DNA from: Sutcliffiella horikoshii DSM 8719
Lineage (GTDB): Bacteria; Bacillota; Bacilli; Bacillales; Bacillaceae_I
NCBI GenBank assembly: GCA_001648575.1
Contig: LQXN01000067.1
Coordinates: 372,001 to 436,000 of the forward strand
DNA: 64,000 bases
Direction: 5' to 3'
Below, one piece after another: positions 39,110-48,311 of the stretch. The notes under the pieces are model-generated. The model was given only the letters and a program-made list of their open reading frames with translations. It made no database searches and was not told where the DNA came from. Each line of letters opens with the position of its first letter. Positions within the stretch are counted from its first letter, which is position 1. The position numbers and the translations under genes were made by a program.

Positions 39110-39135
39110 AAGGCCTAACGAAAACGTTAGACCTT
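39110..39135 (-). terminator. Attenuating terminator between ykuU and ykuV
   Basis: Stem AAGG(T/C)CTAACG / CGTTAG(G/A)CCTT followed by TTCTTTG on the minus strand. It lies inside the operon, so partial read-through is likely. Confidence 0.7.
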
Positions 39136-39152
39136 ATTTTTGTTGTATCAAA

Positions 39153-39695
39153 TTATAATGTAGCTTGTCCAGGCTTCCAGTTAGCCGGGCAAAGTCCACC
39201 GGTTTGTAATGCTTGAAGTACACGAAGTGTTTCTTCTACATCACGGCCGATGTTGTTGTGGAATACTGTTTGGTATTGAAGTTCGCCTTCTGGGCTGATG
39301 ATGTATAAACCACGTAGAGCGATACCTTCGTCTTCGATAAGAACACCGTAGTCGCGAGATACAACGTGATTAGTGTCAGCAGCTAAAGGATATCTTAATT
39401 CGCCAAGACCGTTGTCTTTGCGATCTGTATTGATCCATGCTAAGTGAGTGTGGATAGTATCAGTAGATACTCCAATGATTTCTGCATCTAAGTCTTCGAA
39501 CTCATCGTAACGATCAGACATTGCAGTGATTTCAGTCGGGCAAACGAACGTGAAATCCATTGGGTAGAAGAAAAGCACTGTCCACTTATCGTTTTTCATA
39601 TTTTCTTCTAAGCTTACTTTTCCAAATTCTTTGTTTGGTAATACAGCGTCCATTTCAAAACGTGGAGCTTGTTTACCTACCATGCGTTCTGCCAT
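39153..39695 (-). CDS. ykuU: 2-Cys peroxiredoxin YkuU
   Basis: A 180-residue AhpC/Prx1-type peroxidase. Peroxidatic cysteine in DFTFVCPTEI (about residue 51) and resolving cysteine in GGLCPANWKPG (about 168). Detoxifies peroxides and is recycled by a thioredoxin-like partner such as YkuV. Good GGAGG site. A strong promoter with an iron- or peroxide-type operator candidate lies upstream. Order ykuT-ykuU-ykuV as in B. subtilis. Confidence 0.95.
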   Translation of the reverse strand: MAERMVGKQAPRFEMDAVLPNKEFGKVSLEENMKNDKWTVLFFYPMDFTFVCPTEITAMSDRYDEFEDLDAEIIGVSTDTIHTHLAWINTDRKDNGLGELRYPLAADTNHVVSRDYGVLIEDEGIALRGLYIISPEGELQYQTVFHNNIGRDVEETLRVLQALQTGGLCPANWKPGQATL

Positions 39696-39723
39696 TTGTA
39701 AATCCCTCCAAGTTGTAATTTCA

Positions 39724-39751
39724 AATGAGAATTTATGTAGTTGATTCTCAT
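39724..39751. promoter_or_regulatory. Fur/PerR-like operator candidate in ykuU leader
   Basis: Inverted half-sites AATGAGAAT and ATTCTCATT separated by ten bases lie about 20-45 bases after the deduced start point. Each half resembles the TGATAAT-type half-site of Fur-family operators, but the centre spacing does not fit a standard 7-1-7 box. PerR or Fur control of a peroxiredoxin would be sensible. Confidence 0.4.
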
Positions 39752-39775
39752 TTACTTTTTATATCAACATCCACT

Positions 39776-39804
39776 ATTATAAACCACTCTTTATTTTTAG
39801 TCAA
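39776..39804 (-). promoter_or_regulatory. SigA promoter of ykuU
   Basis: Minus-strand TTGACT, a 17-base spacer and a perfect TATAAT. The deduced leader is about 70 bases. Confidence 0.85.
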
Positions 39805-39994
39805 TGTTAAATGATAATTAATTTAATTAAGGCGTATATAAAACTGGTTCTTTACCACTTTGTTGGTATTCCCTCTCTCCCAGTGATTTAATCTCCTGTG
39901 GGAAATGGGAATTTTTTCTCCAGTGTTTATAGTAACATTCTTTCCTGAGAGAATAAAACAATAAGCTCTGCTTGAAATGCTTCTGTTGAATTAT

Positions 39995-40023
39995 TTGGTT
40001 TTCTTATGTGAATCCTTTATAAT
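39995..40023 (+). promoter_or_regulatory. SigA promoter of ykuT
   Basis: TTGGTT, a 17-base spacer and TATAAT, about 40 bases upstream of the ribosome site. Confidence 0.65.
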
Positions 40024-40069
40024 GCCTTATTAGGACTACATATATATTACTAGAAGGGAGTACACTTAA

Positions 40070-40909
40070 ATGGTATTTGATATTACAAACATTGATCTTT
40101 ACGCAATTTTGGTTGCGGTTGGAATTATCTTCTTAAAGTTCCTTGTAATCATCATTGTATATGCGATTGTAAAATCGCTCGGTACAAGAATCATTACCCG
40201 ACTGTTTGAACGAGCAACGAAACGCCAAGGGTTAACGCCCGGAAGAGCAAAAACCTTGGAAAAACTCACAATAAATATTTTTACATATGCATTGATTTTC
40301 TTCCTAATAATCATGGTGCTTGAAAATGTTTTTGATGTAAGAACGACTGCAATATTAGCAGGTGCCGGAATCGTAGGTCTTGCCATCGGATTCGGTGCCC
40401 AAGGAATCGTCAGTGATGTAGTGACCGGATTCTTTCTGCTCTTGGAAAAGCAAGTTGATGTGGATGACTATGTGACAACGGCAGGCTTTTCAGGGATTGT
40501 AGAAGAGGTTGGTCTGCGCACCACTAAAATAAGGGACTTTGATGGTTCCCTTCATTATGTACCGAATCGGGAGATATCCAATTTGACCAATCATTCCAGA
40601 GGGAATATGCGTGCTCTTGTCGATATCGGCATCTCTTATGATGATAATATCGATTTTGCCATTCAAGTTATGCAAAGCGTCTGTGATCAGGTTGCTGCAG
40701 AAGATGAATCAATCATTGATGGTCCAAATGTAGTTGGAGTACAAGGCCTTGGTGACTCGGATGTCGTTATCCGAATCATTGCAAAAACTGAAAATATGCA
40801 ACAATGGGCTGTAGAACGTAAGCTGAGGAAAGCATTGAAAGAGGCGCTTGATGCAAATGGAATCGACATCCCATTTCCGCATCAAGTATATATCGAGAAA
40901 AAGGATTGA
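40070..40909 (+). CDS. ykuT: Mechanosensitive channel, MscS family (YkuT)
   Basis: A 279-residue channel that opens on membrane tension to release solutes. Three helices (about 12-35, 68-88, 95-125); the pore helix has the AGAGIVGLAIGFGAQGIVSD Gly/Ala pattern of MscS TM3, and the cytoplasmic beta domain starts at VDDYVTTAGFSGIVEEVGLR. GAAGGGAG upstream of ATG. Corresponds to YkuT by position beside ykuU and ykuS. Confidence 0.93.
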   Translation: MVFDITNIDLYAILVAVGIIFLKFLVIIIVYAIVKSLGTRIITRLFERATKRQGLTPGRAKTLEKLTINIFTYALIFFLIIMVLENVFDVRTTAILAGAGIVGLAIGFGAQGIVSDVVTGFFLLLEKQVDVDDYVTTAGFSGIVEEVGLRTTKIRDFDGSLHYVPNREISNLTNHSRGNMRALVDIGISYDDNIDFAIQVMQSVCDQVAAEDESIIDGPNVVGVQGLGDSDVVIRIIAKTENMQQWAVERKLRKALKEALDANGIDIPFPHQVYIEKKD

Positions 40910-40919
40910 ATTTCAAGTG

Positions 40920-40950
40920 AAGTCTGGAGTATATGCTCTGGACTTTTTTG
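40920..40950 (+). terminator. ykuT terminator
   Basis: Ten-pair stem AAGTCTGGAG / CTCTGGACTT, including two G-T pairs, then TTTTTT. Confidence 0.85.
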
Positions 40951-40973
40951 TATATGAAATCCGGTTTCCCCAT

Positions 40974-40999
40974 CAAAAAAAGAGCCATTGCGGCTCCTT
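40974..40999 (-). terminator. ykuS terminator
   Basis: Stem AAAAAGAGCC / GGCTCCTTTTT with a T run on the minus strand, directly after the ykuS stop. Confidence 0.8.
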
Positions 41000-41002
41000 T
41001 TT

Positions 41003-41248
41003 TTAATGGCTAATTCTGCTTTCTACCTGCTGGCAAATCTGGTCTGCCGTCATTCCACTTGCTTCAATCACGGAACCTGCAGTGACACTATTGGAGATTC
41101 CCATTACATTATTGTCTATACCCGTTACTACACAGCAGTCGCAGCCCTTGGCATCGTTTTCGTTCGTCAATTGAACTACATCGTAGCCTTTTTGCTTCAA
41201 TGCTTCTTGAACATCTGTCAAGGATTGTTCTACACCGATTTTTGGCAT
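41003..41248 (-). CDS. ykuS: UPF0180 family protein YkuS
   Basis: An 81-residue protein of the UPF0180 family ([20 protein letters not shown] ... [17 protein letters not shown]). Two cysteines close together (CDCC) may bind metal or be redox active, but the function is unknown. GAGGAGGTGG precedes the ATG. It is placed between ykuT and ykuR as expected. Confidence 0.92.
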   Translation of the reverse strand: MPKIGVEQSLTDVQEALKQKGYDVVQLTNENDAKGCDCCVVTGIDNNVMGISNSVTAGSVIEASGMTADQICQQVESRISH

Positions 41249-41318
41249 ATGTAATCCACCTCCTCTTCGTTAATTTGGCTCGCAATCACGAAATTATACG
41301 GAGGGGAAAATAAAAATG

Positions 41319-42449
41319 TCAGTTTGCTTTAAAATTCAGGTAAGAAATAATCGTACTTATCGCTACACCTATAGCGTCTTCGTTTGGATTCAATTTAGAA
41401 TGATGCAGCCCGTAAGGTGATTCTGCACCGAGCCAGAACATGAAACCAGGGATATTTTCAATCATATATCCATAGTCCTCTCCTGTCATAGCCTCTTTGC
41501 ATTCCACTACACGAACATTGGTGTTCTCCGATACATACTGCATAAATTCTTCTGTAAGTGCCAGATCATTATCCACCTGATGATACATACTTCCGTAATC
41601 TATTGAAGTTTCACAGTTATAACCAATCTCTACCCCATGGACAAGTGCTTCTATCCGCTCTTTTACTTTTTTCATGCTTTCCACGGAAAGGGTACGGATA
41701 GTCCCTTCTAGTCTGGCACGCTCTGCAATGATGTTTTGGACAGTTCCACCGGTTATTTTCCCTACCGTAATAACCGCACTGTCTAGTGGATCTACATTAC
41801 GGGCTATGACTGTCTGCAATTGGGTAACAAGTGAACATGCGGCAACCACCATATCATTTGTTTGATGTGGGTATGCTGCATGGCCCCCTCGGCCTTTTAA
41901 GTCGATAAACAGCTCAGAAGTATTCGCAAAAAGAAGTCCCGGCTTTGTTGCAATAGTCCCGACTGGATACTCGGGAGCTATATGGAGTGCAATAATCAAA
42001 TCGGGTTTCCAAGCTTTAAAAACATCTGTTTGTATCATTGGCAAAGCACCACCGGGTCCCTCTTCAGCAGGTTGGAACATAAATAGTAAGTTATCCTTGG
42101 GAGGAAGTTGAGAAAAATGTGTCAGTATTCCAAGAGCGATGCTCATATGAATATCATGGCCGCATGCATGCATCATACCCTCGTGTAAAGAATGAAAGGG
42201 CAAATCAGTTTCTTCGGTAATCGGCAATCCATCAATGTCCGCTCTGTACCCGATCGTTTTTGATGGTTCGGTTCCTTGAACTCTTACAAAAATGCCAGTT
42301 TCCCATAGTTTATACTCTATATGATCCTGCGGGAGCTTTTGTATATAATGCAGCAAATATCCTTGTGTTTTGGTTTCTTGAAATCCCTTTTCAGGAATTT
42401 GATGTAGATCCCTTCGTATCTGGATATAGGGATTGATCAAATTTGTCAA
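41319..42449 (-). CDS. ykuR: N-acetyldiaminopimelate deacetylase
   Basis: M20-family metallopeptidase of 376 residues that removes the acetyl group in the acetylase branch of lysine/diaminopimelate synthesis. Metal-binding motifs [21 protein letters not shown] (about residue 94), EEGPGGA and the late MTGEDYGYM are seen. The frame runs to 42512, but TTG at 42449 with GAGAGG upstream gives the family length (about 375). Follows dapH in the same direction, though a terminator hairpin lies between. Confidence 0.92.
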   Translation of the reverse strand: MTNLINPYIQIRRDLHQIPEKGFQETKTQGYLLHYIQKLPQDHIEYKLWETGIFVRVQGTEPSKTIGYRADIDGLPITEETDLPFHSLHEGMMHACGHDIHMSIALGILTHFSQLPPKDNLLFMFQPAEEGPGGALPMIQTDVFKAWKPDLIIALHIAPEYPVGTIATKPGLLFANTSELFIDLKGRGGHAAYPHQTNDMVVAACSLVTQLQTVIARNVDPLDSAVITVGKITGGTVQNIIAERARLEGTIRTLSVESMKKVKERIEALVHGVEIGYNCETSIDYGSMYHQVDNDLALTEEFMQYVSENTNVRVVECKEAMTGEDYGYMIENIPGFMFWLGAESPYGLHHSKLNPNEDAIGVAISTIISYLNFKAN

Positions 42450-42490
42450 AATAATTCCTCTCTTTCTATTCAATCTGACTTCTATTGAAG

Positions 42491-42523
42491 AAAAAGGCGT
42501 GGAGTAAAACACCCACGCCTTTT
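42491..42523 (-). terminator. Hairpin after dapH
   Basis: Stem AAAAGGCGTGG / CCACGCCTTTT followed by TTC on the minus strand. It separates dapH from ykuR and could attenuate ykuR. Confidence 0.8.
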
Positions 42524-42534
42524 CCTAGACTTTA

Positions 42535-43245
42535 TTATAGTTGACGAAGTTCTTGTTTGATTTCTGTTTTGGACTTCGTTTTTTCATCAATTTCCTTGAT
42601 TTTCTTAGCAGGTGTCCCAGCAACAACTGTGTATGGTGCAACATCATCAATAACGATGGCGCCTGCTGCTACTACTGCACCTTTTCCTACAGTTACACCC
42701 TCAAGCACTACTGCATTAGCTCCGATCACCACGTCGTCTTCAATGACAACCGGTTTTGCGGATGGCGGCTCGATCACACCTGCAAGAACAGATCCCGCAC
42801 CGATGTGGCAGTTCTTACCGACAGTAGCACGCCCACCAAGAACAACATTCATGTCTATCATTGTACCTTCTCCAACTACAGAGCCGATATTGATGGATGC
42901 ACCCATCATAATGACAGCATTGTCTCCGATTTCCACTTGATCACGGATGATAGCACCTGGCTCAATCCGTGCTTTTATACCTTTCATATCAAGAAGCGGG
43001 ATTGCTGAGTTGCGACGGTCGTTTTCCACCACATAATCTTCAATTTTAGATTCATTTTCTTTAAGGGCAACTTCAATTTCAGCCCATTCGCCAAATACTA
43101 CTCCGCTGTTTCCATTTAAGAAAGTTTTAGAAGAAGAGCCAAAGTCGATGCCTTCTACTTCACCTTTCACATAAACCTTTACAGGTGTGGATTTTGTGCT
43201 GTTTTGAATAAAAGAAATAATCTCGTTTGCGTCCATCATTTTCAT
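42535..43245 (-). CDS. dapH: Tetrahydrodipicolinate N-acetyltransferase
   Basis: Transfers acetyl from acetyl-CoA to tetrahydrodipicolinate in meso-diaminopimelate synthesis. At 236 residues it has the family length, with an N-terminal DapH domain ([20 protein letters not shown]) and a left-handed beta-helix of hexapeptide repeats ([20 protein letters not shown], then [15 protein letters not shown] and [13 protein letters not shown]). ATG with AGGAGG nine bases upstream. ykuR, the next enzyme needed, lies downstream. Confidence 0.96.
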   Translation of the reverse strand: MKMMDANEIISFIQNSTKSTPVKVYVKGEVEGIDFGSSSKTFLNGNSGVVFGEWAEIEVALKENESKIEDYVVENDRRNSAIPLLDMKGIKARIEPGAIIRDQVEIGDNAVIMMGASINIGSVVGEGTMIDMNVVLGGRATVGKNCHIGAGSVLAGVIEPPSAKPVVIEDDVVIGANAVVLEGVTVGKGAVVAAGAIVIDDVAPYTVVAGTPAKKIKEIDEKTKSKTEIKQELRQL

Positions 43246-43341
43246 TATGTATTTCCTCCTAAAACAATAAGTCTTTATCCCTTTACTCTATCAAACAAAG
43301 AAAAGTGTGACAAGTAAAATAATTTTTTTACTTTTAACCAT

Positions 43342-43372
43342 AAAAAAAGAGAGACTTAAGCCTCTCTTTTTT
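43342..43372 (-). terminator. Terminator overlapping the end of the DUF368 gene
   Basis: Stem AAAAAAGAGAG / CTCTCTTTTTT. The upstream arm on the minus strand lies within the last codons (KREA) of the gene. Confidence 0.8.
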
Positions 43373-44189
43373 GTACCATTTTATCATTCGTTCTTGCAAT
43401 GAATTGAACAATGATCACACCTGCAAGGAAAGTGAATATGGATACTACGTTTACAAGCATACTGGTTGAGAAACCATTATAAACAACAGCAGTGGATCCA
43501 ATTACAAGTCCAATGATCGCAGCAAAGGTCATTTTAGGATAGTGAAAAAGAACAAATTTAATTACTTTACTTGAAACAATAAACCCTACTGCAACACCTG
43601 CACCAATTACAAGGATGATTGGCAGGTTCAAGCCCTTAAGAGCGGCAATGGCTGTGGTATAGTACCCCAAGATCAACAGAACAAGGGAACCGCTTATCCC
43701 CGGGAGCAACATGCTCATGCTCGCCAGCCAGCCAGCAAAAAACAAACTGATCGCCGAACTGATGGTCAATGTTTCAATGACAGGCCTTGTGGATTCCTGT
43801 AAAAATGCCATGGAAGCCACCAAAACAAGTGGAATTATCAGTGCAACATAATGACGGGCTGTAAATGTGTTTTTCATATCGGATTCTTTCGCCAATAGAG
43901 GCAAAACACCAATAATCAGACCTAAAAATAAGAAGTGAGTTGGTTCAGGGTAAGATTTTAAAAGAAAGTCCAAGATATGACTAAAAAGGAGCAGCGCTGT
44001 TCCAATCCCGATACCAAGTGGTATAAGGAATTTAAGATGCTTTGCCCAATCCTTACTGAAAAAACCACTGATCGCTTCAATCAATCGATCATAAATTCCT
44101 AGTATGAACGCAATGGTTCCCCCGCTTACTCCGGGGATTACATCACAAATGCCCATTAAAATACCACGATAAATATTTTTCCATTCCAT
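43356..44189 (-). CDS. DUF368 undecaprenyl-phosphate transporter (PopT-like)
   Basis: A polytopic protein of about 277 residues with eight or more helices and the DUF368 signature GICDVIPGVSGGTIAFILGI near the N-terminus, repeated in part later (SMLLPGISGSLVLLILG). DUF368 proteins (PopT) recycle undecaprenyl phosphate across the membrane for wall synthesis. ATG 44189 is chosen (AAGGTGG 11 bases upstream); a GTG at 44204 is possible but lies inside the ribosome site. Not part of the B. subtilis ykuQ-ccpC order. Confidence 0.85.
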   Translation of the reverse strand: MEWKNIYRGILMGICDVIPGVSGGTIAFILGIYDRLIEAISGFFSKDWAKHLKFLIPLGIGIGTALLLFSHILDFLLKSYPEPTHFLFLGLIIGVLPLLAKESDMKNTFTARHYVALIIPLVLVASMAFLQESTRPVIETLTISSAISLFFAGWLASMSMLLPGISGSLVLLILGYYTTAIAALKGLNLPIILVIGAGVAVGFIVSSKVIKFVLFHYPKMTFAAIIGLVIGSTAVVYNGFSTSMLVNVVSIFTFLAGVIIVQFIARTNDKMVQKREA

Positions 44190-44274
44190 TTCCGATCGTT
44201 CCACCTTAATCTTCAGTCTAGTTATTCAAGTTCTTATATTACTACTACTTAAAAGGATAATCCAATGAAATCTA

Positions 44275-45156
44275 TTATTGGTTTGTAGATTTTTGATAGT
44301 CGGTTACGATTTCCATGAAGGCTTGGACCTGCTTTAATTGAAATGCAGATTCATATCCGATCAGCCAGGTATCTCTATGAAGTTGGGAAACATCATCTTC
44401 TTCAAGGGGAATTTTTTTTATGTTCTCGTAATCGTCCTGCAAAGTGATGGATGGGAGAATCGCGTATCCAATCCCATTCAAGGCCATCTGCTTACATGTT
44501 TCAATCTGATCCACGACGATTGTCCTTTTAGGTGGTGATTGAAACTTCTTATGCCACCAGACCTGAATTTCCTGATAGTAGGTAGAGTCACTTTTGAATT
44601 GTATAAACGGCCGCTCTGTATGTTCAAGATCTGAAAGCTCTTCAATCTCCGTATCAACTAAGTATAGGTTATCCTTAAGAAGATGTTTTTTCACACCCTT
44701 CCATTCTGGATTTCCTCGAATAATCCCTACATGCACCTCGTCTTCATAAAGACTCTTGACGATATCGCTGCTCCAGCCGGTAACAAGGGAAACTTTAGCA
44801 TTGGGGTATTTTTGAATGAATTTTTTTAAAACCTTTGGCAGCCAATATTGACCTATGATAGTAGCAACTGCTATCTTAAGTGTCCCATGCACTTCCTTGT
44901 CCAAAGATGTAATTTCCTCTCTCACCTTAGCATCCTTGGCCAAGACTTCTTCTGAAAACTCCACAATCTTCTCCCCGGCTGGTGTAATCAACAGGCCTTT
45001 TTGTGTACGGATGAAAATCTTGGTATTCCATGCTTTCTCGATAGATTGCAGCCTCTGGGAAAGAGCTGGCTGTGAGACAAATAAGCGTTCTGCAGCCTTT
45101 CTCATATTCTTTTCTTTTGCAAGAACGGATAATATCTGAAATTCTGATGTATTCAT
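44275..45156 (-). CDS. ccpC: LysR-type regulator CcpC
   Basis: Citrate-responsive repressor of the TCA branch genes citZ and citB in B. subtilis. The 293-residue protein has a winged HTH (NMRKAAERLFVSQPALSQRL, residues about 17-36) and a LysR substrate domain (GTLKIAVATIIGQYWLPKVL; DQIETCKQMALNGIGYAILP). These blocks closely match CcpC rather than other LysR proteins. A perfect ATAA-N7-TTAT dyad lies between it and the divergent TSUP gene, consistent with autoregulation. Confidence 0.92.
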   Translation of the reverse strand: MNTSEFQILSVLAKEKNMRKAAERLFVSQPALSQRLQSIEKAWNTKIFIRTQKGLLITPAGEKIVEFSEEVLAKDAKVREEITSLDKEVHGTLKIAVATIIGQYWLPKVLKKFIQKYPNAKVSLVTGWSSDIVKSLYEDEVHVGIIRGNPEWKGVKKHLLKDNLYLVDTEIEELSDLEHTERPFIQFKSDSTYYQEIQVWWHKKFQSPPKRTIVVDQIETCKQMALNGIGYAILPSITLQDDYENIKKIPLEEDDVSQLHRDTWLIGYESAFQLKQVQAFMEIVTDYQKSTNQ

Positions 45157-45170
45157 AGTTTAACCTCAAT

Positions 45171-45185
45171 ATAAGTTTTTCTTAT
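45171..45185. promoter_or_regulatory. CcpC-type dyad operator
   Basis: ATAAGTTTTTCTTAT, an exact ATAA-N7-TTAT dyad as described for CcpC binding at citB and citZ. It lies 15 bases upstream of the ccpC start and about 80 bases upstream of the divergent transporter gene. Confidence 0.75.
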
Positions 45186-45263
45186 AGTATATCTTAATTT
45201 TTATGTATTTTCATTATGACTTTGACTGCCATACAATAAATGAGAAGGGATGGAGGAGAAAAT

Positions 45264-46004
45264 ATGGAAACATCTTACTATTATCTTATACTTATTGGAT
45301 TCATTGCAACTTTCGTCGGGACATTCGGAGGAGGCGGAGGATTAATCAACCTGCCATCGATGCTGCTTTTAGGAGTGCCGATTCATTCTGCTATTGCAGC
45401 AAATAAATTTTCCAACACATTTAGCTCGTTCTCAAGCTTTTATACTATTTGGAAACGAAAAGAGGTCAAGTTAAAGTTAGGTTTATCCATTCTGCCCTAC
45501 ACTATTACAGGCGGAATACTAGGTGCTTTGCTAGCTTCCTATTTAACAGAAGATGTCCTCTTAAGAGTAGCTTTACTATTATTAATCGCAGCCACAACTT
45601 TGAATATAGTGAAATCCAGACTGACTAAACGCCAAATTGATGGTACCACCCCACGGCTTTTCTATCCGACATACATCGGGATCGGGGCCTTTGATGGTTT
45701 ATTTGGACCTGGTCAAGCCACCCTGCTCATGCATTCCTTCTTAAATGTAGGGTACTCATTCCTGACCAGCATCGGACTAACAAGACTCCAGACTTTCTCA
45801 AGCTGTTTTGTTTCCTTCATCGTATATTTTTCAATGGGGCACTTTGATTGGAGAGTGGGGTTGGCACTTGGCACCGGATCTTTACTCGGAGCTCAAACAG
45901 CTGTTAGACTCGCTGATAAACTGAGCTTTCTCCCATGGCAGAAAATCCTTAGTGTTTTTTCCATTTTCCTGATAGGTTATTTACTCGTGAAAATACTATT
46001 CTAA
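45264..46004 (+). CDS. TSUP/TauE-SafE family transporter
   Basis: A 246-residue membrane protein with about eight helices and the Gly-rich start typical of TSUP proteins (LIGFIATFVGTFGGGGGLIN). The second half repeats the pattern (IGIGAFDGLFGPGQATLLMH). Family members move sulfite, sulfonates or other organic anions. GGAGG before ATG 45264 sets the start. Divergent from ccpC across the CcpC dyad, so it may belong to the CcpC regulon and carry a carboxylate; that is inference. Confidence 0.83.
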   Translation: METSYYYLILIGFIATFVGTFGGGGGLINLPSMLLLGVPIHSAIAANKFSNTFSSFSSFYTIWKRKEVKLKLGLSILPYTITGGILGALLASYLTEDVLLRVALLLLIAATTLNIVKSRLTKRQIDGTTPRLFYPTYIGIGAFDGLFGPGQATLLMHSFLNVGYSFLTSIGLTRLQTFSSCFVSFIVYFSMGHFDWRVGLALGTGSLLGAQTAVRLADKLSFLPWQKILSVFSIFLIGYLLVKILF

Positions 46005-46009
46005 TAAAA

Positions 46010-46036
46010 ACCGGCACTCCTAATGTGAATGCCGGT
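46010..46036. terminator. Bidirectional terminator of TSUP and MFS genes
   Basis: Stem ACCGGCA / TGCCGGT with modest A/T flanks; it lies between converging stop codons. Confidence 0.7.
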
Positions 46037-46045
46037 ACACAATGA

Positions 46046-47554
46046 TTACTCTTTTTTGGGCAAGAGTAAAATCAAGAGGAAACTTACAACCGCAAACCCG
46101 GCAACCACGAGGTAAACCGTATGCAAGGCAGAAGTCAGCCCATCCTGCAGCAGGATCCTCATGGAATCGGAAAGTTGATTCCGTTGTTCTTCATTCAATA
46201 ACAAAGTCGTTGAATCAAGAGAAAATTGCTCCAGCTCCCCATTCTCTTGCAAATGCTCTTGGATGCGTGAATTCAAGATTCCACCAAGTAGGGCAGCACC
46301 AATCGTACTTCCAAGTGTCCTCATAAACATATTTGATGCCGTTGCCACACCGCGTTTCTGCCAAGGAACATTACTTTGGATGGAAACGATGAATGCCGTT
46401 GTGGAAAAGCCCATGCCCACTCCAATCATAAAGGAACCAAACGCCGCCCATATAGGTCCGTCATCAGGACTCAGCGTCATAAAAATGATGCTGCCCAAAA
46501 TGAGCGCTACTCCTCCAATGATGGAGGTTGTCCTAAAACCTATTTTTAACAATAGCCTGCCTGCAATCATCGCGGCTATCGGCCAACCTATAGACATGGT
46601 CGTCAAAGTAAACCCTGCTACAATCGGTGGCCGCTCCATCACTCCCTGTACGAAAGCTGGCAAAAAGCTTGAAATTCCTATCAATATGACTCCGGTTGTC
46701 AATGAGGTGGTATTTGCAATAAAGATGGACCGCTCCTGCCAAATATCAAATGGCATCATCGGGTCTTTCGCCCTTCTTTCCTGCAGAACGAAAAGTGTGA
46801 AGGTTATAGCAGATAAGGCGATAAGGCCGAGCACGGGTCCAGAATTCCATGACCACCTTACTCCTCCTTCTACCATCACCAGCATAAAAGAGCTGACGGA
46901 TAGAAACAGAAGTCCTGCACCTGCATAATCAATTGAGTGCTTTTTCTTTTCCACTCCCTCATGAAGAAAAAGATACAACCCTATGATTGCCAATATCCCT
47001 AATGGTATGTTCACCCAAAAGACAAATCTCCAGCTGACAAATTGGACTAGCAAACCGCCAATGGCTGGTCCAAGGACGGCCGAAATCCCCCATACACTTG
47101 ATAGGTACCCTTGAATTTTCGCCCTTTCTTCTTTCGTATACATGTCCCCGACTATCGTGGAGGCAATCGGCATGACCGCCCCGGCTCCAAAACCTTGAAT
47201 AAAGCGGAATACGATCAACATTTCGATGGAAGTCGCCATCCCGCATAATAAGGAACCGATAAGAAACACGATAATACCGAAAGTGAGAATCGGCTTTCTT
47301 CCAAATAAATCAGAGAGCTTACCGTATATCAAAACCGTTACGGCATTCATCAACAAGTAAGAGGAGAATACCCAGCTATATAAGGAGAACCCTCCTAAAT
47401 CAGCTGCAATGGCAGGCATGGCCGTGGAAACGATGGTAGCTTCTATTGCTGCCATGAACATGGCGAGCATGATCGCCGCCAATACAAATGGTTTTTTTGT
47501 TTTGTTTGAAGAGGCTTGTTCCATTTGCTGCCTCTCAAGTGTTGCTGTCCCCAT
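46046..47554 (-). CDS. MFS multidrug exporter, DHA2 (14-helix) family
   Basis: A 502-residue proton antiporter of the EmrB/QacA type. Seen are 14 hydrophobic segments, motif A (GKLSDLFGRKP after TM2), the DHA2 motif near TM1 (MAAIEATIVSTAMPAIAADL) and motif C around GISAVLGPAIGGLL in TM5. Substrate not predictable; drugs, dyes or metabolites are usual. ATG with GAAGGGG upstream. Inserted between the TSUP gene and darB, without a local regulator. Confidence 0.87.
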   Translation of the reverse strand: MGTATLERQQMEQASSNKTKKPFVLAAIMLAMFMAAIEATIVSTAMPAIAADLGGFSLYSWVFSSYLLMNAVTVLIYGKLSDLFGRKPILTFGIIVFLIGSLLCGMATSIEMLIVFRFIQGFGAGAVMPIASTIVGDMYTKEERAKIQGYLSSVWGISAVLGPAIGGLLVQFVSWRFVFWVNIPLGILAIIGLYLFLHEGVEKKKHSIDYAGAGLLFLSVSSFMLVMVEGGVRWSWNSGPVLGLIALSAITFTLFVLQERRAKDPMMPFDIWQERSIFIANTTSLTTGVILIGISSFLPAFVQGVMERPPIVAGFTLTTMSIGWPIAAMIAGRLLLKIGFRTTSIIGGVALILGSIIFMTLSPDDGPIWAAFGSFMIGVGMGFSTTAFIVSIQSNVPWQKRGVATASNMFMRTLGSTIGAALLGGILNSRIQEHLQENGELEQFSLDSTTLLLNEEQRNQLSDSMRILLQDGLTSALHTVYLVVAGFAVVSFLLILLLPKKE

Positions 47555-47654
47555 GTCTTCCCCTTCTCTCTTTATAATTGCCTACTATTTCGTGCCTCTA
47601 TATAAATTGTACCCATTCAACAATTTTATGCAACCATCAGCTTTTAGATAAACA

Positions 47655-47684
47655 AAAAAAGACCCTACTAATCAAGGTCTTTTT
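47655..47684 (-). terminator. darB terminator
   Basis: Stem AAAAAGACC(C) / (A)GGTCTTTTT with T residues on the minus strand. Confidence 0.82.
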
Positions 47685-48126
47685 CGTTGTTGTTTTTTTG
47701 AAAATGTGTATGCAAACGATCTAAAATCGTTCGTCTTGTTAAAATTCCTTCAAACATATTATCCTCGTCTTGTACACAGACAAAAGGATGGTCCACCAAT
47801 AGTTCCAGCCCTTTTTCCACCGTGTCATTCATCTTCAAGCTCGGCAGTTCTTTATTCATTACATCTTCCACCGTCATATGTTCAAGCTTGTCGAATTCAA
47901 TCCGTTCCAATCCCAAGATGGAATCCATGATATGTGTCGTACTTACCAAGCCATGCAGTTTATATTTGGGATCTAAGACCGGCACTGCCGTGTATCCCGT
48001 TTTTGTAAGTACCAATAATGCATGTTCCAAGTTATTCTTTACCTGGACATGTGCAACCCGTTCTGCGGGGATGATTAAATCTCTAATCGTTGCTCCTAAA
48101 ACCTTATCACTCTGGAGGCTGATCAT
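47668..48126 (-). CDS. darB: Cyclic di-AMP-binding CBS protein DarB/CbpB (YkuL)
   Basis: A 152-residue protein made of two CBS domains (about 10-70, 83-140; VAHVQVKNNLEHALLVLTKT and VEDVMNKELPSLKMNDTVEK). In B. subtilis the same protein (YkuL) binds c-di-AMP and, when free of it, activates the (p)ppGpp synthetase Rel and pyruvate carboxylase. pycA is also in this window, though 46 kb away. ATG with GAGAGGAAG. In the order ccpC-ykuL-ykzF-ykuK. Confidence 0.9.
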   Translation of the reverse strand: MISLQSDKVLGATIRDLIIPAERVAHVQVKNNLEHALLVLTKTGYTAVPVLDPKYKLHGLVSTTHIMDSILGLERIEFDKLEHMTVEDVMNKELPSLKMNDTVEKGLELLVDHPFVCVQDEDNMFEGILTRRTILDRLHTHFQKNNNEKDLD

Positions 48127-48270
48127 AAATGTTCTTCCTCTCTTTATTTACTCTCTAATACTATATGCAGTATCATGTAATTGACCAATATCATTGTAGC
48201 ATAGATCGGCCTTGGACTCGAATTTTTACAATTAGAAAGTTATCGTCTTTCTTCGACATGTTTCCTCACA

Positions 48271-48294
48271 AAAAAACTGCCCTCTTAAGGCAGC
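48271..48294 (-). terminator. ykzF terminator
   Basis: Stem CTGCC(TT) / (CT)GGCAG followed by TTTTTTTG on the minus strand. Confidence 0.8.
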
Positions 48295-48311
48295 TCGTAT
48301 TTCCCATGATA

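Noticed and set aside
46263-46928. 221-codon plus-strand frame opposite the MFS gene
   Set aside because: Fully antisense to a well-supported transporter, no ribosome site, composition explained by the opposite strand.
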